Of a stretch of DNA of 8,060 bases, positions 5,722 through 8,060 are shown one piece after another; within the stretch, counting starts at the first letter, position 1; each line of letters starts with the position of its first letter. The position numbers and the translations under genes are program-made. The stretch is from Spirochaetota bacterium (GTDB lineage Bacteria; Spirochaetota; Spirochaetia; DSM-27196; PWMO01). The stretch covers positions 1 through 8,060 of the forward strand of contig JAAAOH010000043.1 of assembly GCA_009908925.1 (NCBI GenBank), read 5' to 3'. The notes below the pieces were generated by a model that was not told where the DNA came from, searched no databases, and was given only the letters and a program-made list of their open reading frames with translations.

Positions 5722-6606
5722 ATGAACAAAGCAAGACTGCGCACGACACTGACCCCGTATCTGTTTCTCGCGTTGCCGGTGACCATCTACATGATCTGGG
5801 TCATCGGGCCGATGATATACAGCTTCTACCTGAGTCTGACTCGGTGGGACGGCTTCAGCGCCCCGCAATTCGCAGGGCTTTCGAACTTTACGCGGCTGTT
5901 TCAGGATCCGGTGTTCTACACCAGCCTCTGGAACAACCTCGAGTGGATCGCCATCTTCATGACGATTCCCATCGCGATGGGATTGTTCATCGCCATGAGT
6001 CTGAATCGAGACATCCCAGGCTCGAAGTTTTTCAAGGCATGTTTCTTCGCACCCATGGTGCTCTCGCTCGTCGTCAGCGGCCTCGTGTGGTCGTGGCTGT
6101 ACAATCCCGGTTTCGGGCTCATCAACACCGTCCTGCGGCGCATCGGCCTCGAGTCCTTCGCGCGTGGGTGGCTCAGCGACCCCGCGGTGGTCATGGAGGC
6201 CGTCATTACGGTTGCCGTCTGGCGGCAGATCGGCTACGTCATGGTGCTCTACCTCGCCGGCCTTCAAAGCATAGACAAGAATCTCATCGATGCGTCTCAG
6301 GTGGACGGGGCGAACGCGGTGCAGCGCTTTTTCAACGTGATCCTCCCGCAACTCGCGCCGGTGACGGTGGTCGTCATCGTCATAAGCATTATCGACTCCC
6401 TGCGCGCCTTCGACCTTGTTTCGGTCATGACACGCGGCGGGCCGTTCAACTCTTCGAGTGTGCTTGCCAACTATATGTATATCCAGGCGTTCAACAACTA
6501 CAACATGGGCTACGGCGCCGCCATCTCGGTTATCCTGTTTCTGATAAGTGGTGCGTTCATCGTGTTCTACCTCTCACGCATCGTACGGGAGGAAACCAAT
6601 GGCTGA
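5722..6606 (+). CDS. Carbohydrate ABC transporter permease, MalF/MsmF type
   Basis: This 294-residue inner-membrane protein forms half of the translocation channel of the sugar importer. About six hydrophobic segments are visible, near residues 12-36, 72-95, 107-127, 155-180, 212-228 and 264-286. The cytoplasmic coupling (EAA) loop that docks with the ATPase lies at 190-209 and reads DASQVDGANAVQRFFNVILP, with the conserved DGA and the Pro at its end. The segment FFAPMVLSLVVSGLVWSWLYNPGFGLIN is typical of the family. The ATG at 5722 was chosen: it gives normal length, and an in-frame TTG at 5677 would place the intergenic hairpin inside the coding region. No SD is visible upstream, so translation may be weak or depend on the mRNA fold. 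The 3' end overlaps the next permease by eight bases. Confidence 0.95.
   Translation: MNKARLRTTLTPYLFLALPVTIYMIWVIGPMIYSFYLSLTRWDGFSAPQFAGLSNFTRLFQDPVFYTSLWNNLEWIAIFMTIPIAMGLFIAMSLNRDIPGSKFFKACFFAPMVLSLVVSGLVWSWLYNPGFGLINTVLRRIGLESFARGWLSDPAVVMEAVITVAVWRQIGYVMVLYLAGLQSIDKNLIDASQVDGANAVQRFFNVILPQLAPVTVVVIVISIIDSLRAFDLVSVMTRGGPFNSSSVLANYMYIQAFNNYNMGYGAAISVILFLISGAFIVFYLSRIVREETNG
6587..6593 (+). promoter_or_regulatory. Shine-Dalgarno for the second permease, inside the first permease gene
   Basis: GGGAGGA lies five bases before the ATG at 6599, within the last codons of the upstream permease. It selects 6599 over an in-frame ATG at 6548 and, with the overlapping stop, indicates translational coupling of the two permeases. 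Confidence 0.75.
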
Positions 6607-7438
6607 CACGCGTGCCCTTTCGCCGACACTGCGCACCGTCCTGTTCGTCGTCATCGCCGTGCTCGTGGTGATATGGCTCGTTCCTCTCGTTGTAGCGGTC
6701 ATTACCTCCCTGCGCACGAACGACGATATTCTCACCAACGGGTTCCTCGCGCTTCCGGAGGCCGTGTCGCTTCAGAGCTTTGCCGATGCGTGGACCCGCG
6801 GCGACCTCGACGTCTACCTCCCGAACAGCTTCATCATCACCATTCCCGCCCTCTTCGGTACCCTCGCCTTGTCCTCGCTCGGGGCCTACTCCCTCGCGCG
6901 GTTCAGGTTCAAGGGGCGGCTGCTGTTCTATTTCCTGTTCGTGGGCGGGACCATGCTGCCGTTTCAGATCCTGCTGCTGCCGGTCTTCCGGCTCTCCGAC
7001 GCGCTGGGTATCTATGACACCTACATGGGTGTCATTGCCATCCATGTGGCGTTCCAGCTCGGGTTCTGTACGTTCGTACTTCGCAACTACATGATGACCG
7101 TCCCCGTTCAGCTCATGGAATCCGCGCTCCTCGACGGCGCCTCGGAGATCCGGATCTGGTGGTCCATCATGCTGCCGCTGACCGTGCCGGCCTTTGCCGC
7201 CATTGCGACGCTCGAGTTCACCTGGATCTTCAACGATTACCTCTGGGCGCTGATTCTCATCCGCAGCTCGGAGAAGATGCCGGTGACCACCGGGCTGGCC
7301 ATCCTTCAGGGGCAGTACGTTCAGGACTGGACCGTGATCATCTCCGGTGCGCTCATGGCGACGGTTCCAACACTTCTGGTATTCGTGTTTCTGCAACGCT
7401 ACTTCATCGCAGGACTCACCCTCGGCTCGAGCAAGTAG
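6599..7438 (+). CDS. Carbohydrate ABC transporter permease, MalG/MsmG type
   Basis: This 279-residue protein is the second channel subunit of the importer. Hydrophobic segments lie near residues 12-36, 77-100, 108-129, 140-161, 194-212 and 246-266. The EAA loop at 174-193 has the usual form, ESALLDGASEIRIWWSIMLP, and contacts the ATPase. Other family signs are the NSFIIT segment before the second membrane span, AYSLARFRFKG (96-106), the NDYLWAL segment (212-218), and the end QRYFIAGLTLGSSK, which matches the usual QRYFVxGLTxGxxK pattern. The start is fixed by a good internal SD. It overlaps the previous gene by eight bases, as expected for subunits made in equal amounts. No ATPase gene follows, so a shared ATPase encoded elsewhere is expected. 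Confidence 0.95.
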   Translation: MADTRALSPTLRTVLFVVIAVLVVIWLVPLVVAVITSLRTNDDILTNGFLALPEAVSLQSFADAWTRGDLDVYLPNSFIITIPALFGTLALSSLGAYSLARFRFKGRLLFYFLFVGGTMLPFQILLLPVFRLSDALGIYDTYMGVIAIHVAFQLGFCTFVLRNYMMTVPVQLMESALLDGASEIRIWWSIMLPLTVPAFAAIATLEFTWIFNDYLWALILIRSSEKMPVTTGLAILQGQYVQDWTVIISGALMATVPTLLVFVFLQRYFIAGLTLGSSK

Positions 7439-7454
7439 AAAAACGACGACGCAG

Positions 7455-8060
7455 ATGGAAAAGACAAACGGCAGGTACGCGCTCTTCGGGAGCCCGATCA
7501 CGAAACGGCAGTCTGCCGCGGTCGACCGCTGGCAGCGCATGTTCACCCGACGCTTCAACTACGATCCCGACGAGCGCTACGAGCTTCGCGTGCGTGACAA
7601 CGATCTCTTCGGTGGCGAGTGGGATCTCAAGGAACTCGTCCGCGCCGAGGACGTGGGCGACGGTGAGGGCCAGGAGATCGACCCGCAGCAGCACGTCATA
7701 ACGAGTACGGTGCGCATGGGCTTCGGACACTACCGCATCGCCATGGCCGGCGCGTCGTGCGCCGCGGCCATGGGCTACACGCCGGTGTGGCTGGACCTGC
7801 TCGGTATGCGGGGCATCACCTCCGACGTTATCAACTACTGTAACTCAGGCTACAGCCGGTTCTCACGTATCTCGCAGAGCAGTGACCTCTTCAATCGCCA
7901 CGTCTGGGAGAAAGTCACCACCGGAGAACCCTCGCTTCCGCTTCTCAATGCGTTCCTGAACTGGTGGATCGTCGGGTGGCCCTGGCGCTTCGTGAAAACC
8001 AACATCAAAGACTACAAGATGAGCGAGCTCTTCCGGAATCTTCACGAGGCGCTGCCCCAC
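7455..8060 (+). CDS. Uncharacterised protein with GT-B (GT28/MGDG synthase-like) N-terminus, 3' end cut by window edge
   Basis: The frame is open from ATG 7455 to the window edge (202 codons). It starts 16 bases after the MalG-type permease, so it probably belongs to the importer operon, though it has no clear SD. I do not recognise a named family with certainty. No signal peptide is seen. After a charged, hydrophilic stretch (1-80), residues 82-115 read as a strand, a Gly-rich turn MGFGHYRIA (88-96), a helix, and a second strand ending VWLDLLG. That order, with the GxGH motif and a following DLL, is how GT28/diacylglycerol glycosyltransferases begin. A Trp-rich segment (NWWIVGWPWRF, 169-179) may rest on the membrane surface. 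A cytoplasmic glycosyltransferase is the best guess; the sugar-nucleotide domain would lie beyond the window. A sugar-related enzyme of another class remains possible. Confidence 0.8.
   Translation, partial: MEKTNGRYALFGSPITKRQSAAVDRWQRMFTRRFNYDPDERYELRVRDNDLFGGEWDLKELVRAEDVGDGEGQEIDPQQHVITSTVRMGFGHYRIAMAGASCAAAMGYTPVWLDLLGMRGITSDVINYCNSGYSRFSRISQSSDLFNRHVWEKVTTGEPSLPLLNAFLNWWIVGWPWRFVKTNIKDYKMSELFRNLHEALPH

Noticed and set aside
5560..6351. Minus-strand open frame of 263 codons opposite the first permease
   Set aside because: It is rich in His, Arg, Asp and Glu, as expected from reading membrane-protein codons backwards, and it spans the intergenic hairpin.
6557..7558. Minus-strand open frame of 333 codons opposite the second permease
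   Set aside because: The translation is highly charged and low in complexity, has no domain signs, and crosses three real plus-strand genes.

Overview
The window is GC-rich bacterial DNA, most likely from a free-living spirochaete (Spirochaeta-like). The basis is the style of the exported proteins: a solute-binding protein whose signal peptide ends in a Gly-run followed by Gln-Glu with no lipobox cysteine, a type I recall from spirochaetes, plus a clear lipoprotein and strong AAGGAGG ribosome binding sites. This assignment is an inference; no rRNA or other marker gene is present.

Layout, left to right. (1) 1-971, minus strand: the N-terminal 323 residues of a family 5 (peptide/oligosaccharide type) ABC solute-binding protein, running off the left edge. 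(2) 972-1119: a divergent intergenic region with a strong SD for the minus-strand gene and a perfect 17-bp inverted repeat. (3) 1120-3402, plus: a complete GH36 alpha-galactosidase with both catalytic aspartates. (4) 3399-4235, minus: an AraC-family regulator, convergent with the galactosidase; the two stop codons overlap and lie in the loop of a short hairpin. (5) 4236-4361: an AT-rich divergent regulatory region with a 20-bp tandem direct repeat next to a possible -35 element. (6) 4362-7438, plus: a three-gene carbohydrate ABC importer (family 1 lipoprotein binding protein, MalF-type permease, MalG-type permease). A GC-rich hairpin separates the binding protein from the permeases, and the permease genes overlap by 8 bp. 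(7) 7455-8060, plus: the first 202 codons of an uncharacterised gene close behind the importer. Its N-terminus resembles GT-B glycosyltransferases of the GT28/diacylglycerol glycosyltransferase kind.

The likely joint function is capture and import of an alpha-galactoside (raffinose, melibiose or a related oligosaccharide) by the CUT1-type importer, cytoplasmic hydrolysis by the GH36 enzyme, and control by the AraC-type protein. No ATPase is encoded here, so the importer probably uses a shared MsmK/UgpC-type ATPase from elsewhere. The substrate is inferred only from the neighbouring galactosidase.

The part least explained by known systems is the trailing glycosyltransferase-like gene. The small inverted and direct repeats at gene boundaries are the main non-coding signals. 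No RNA genes, CRISPR arrays, insertion sequences or attachment sites were seen, and no stretch over 300 bases lacks a gene.
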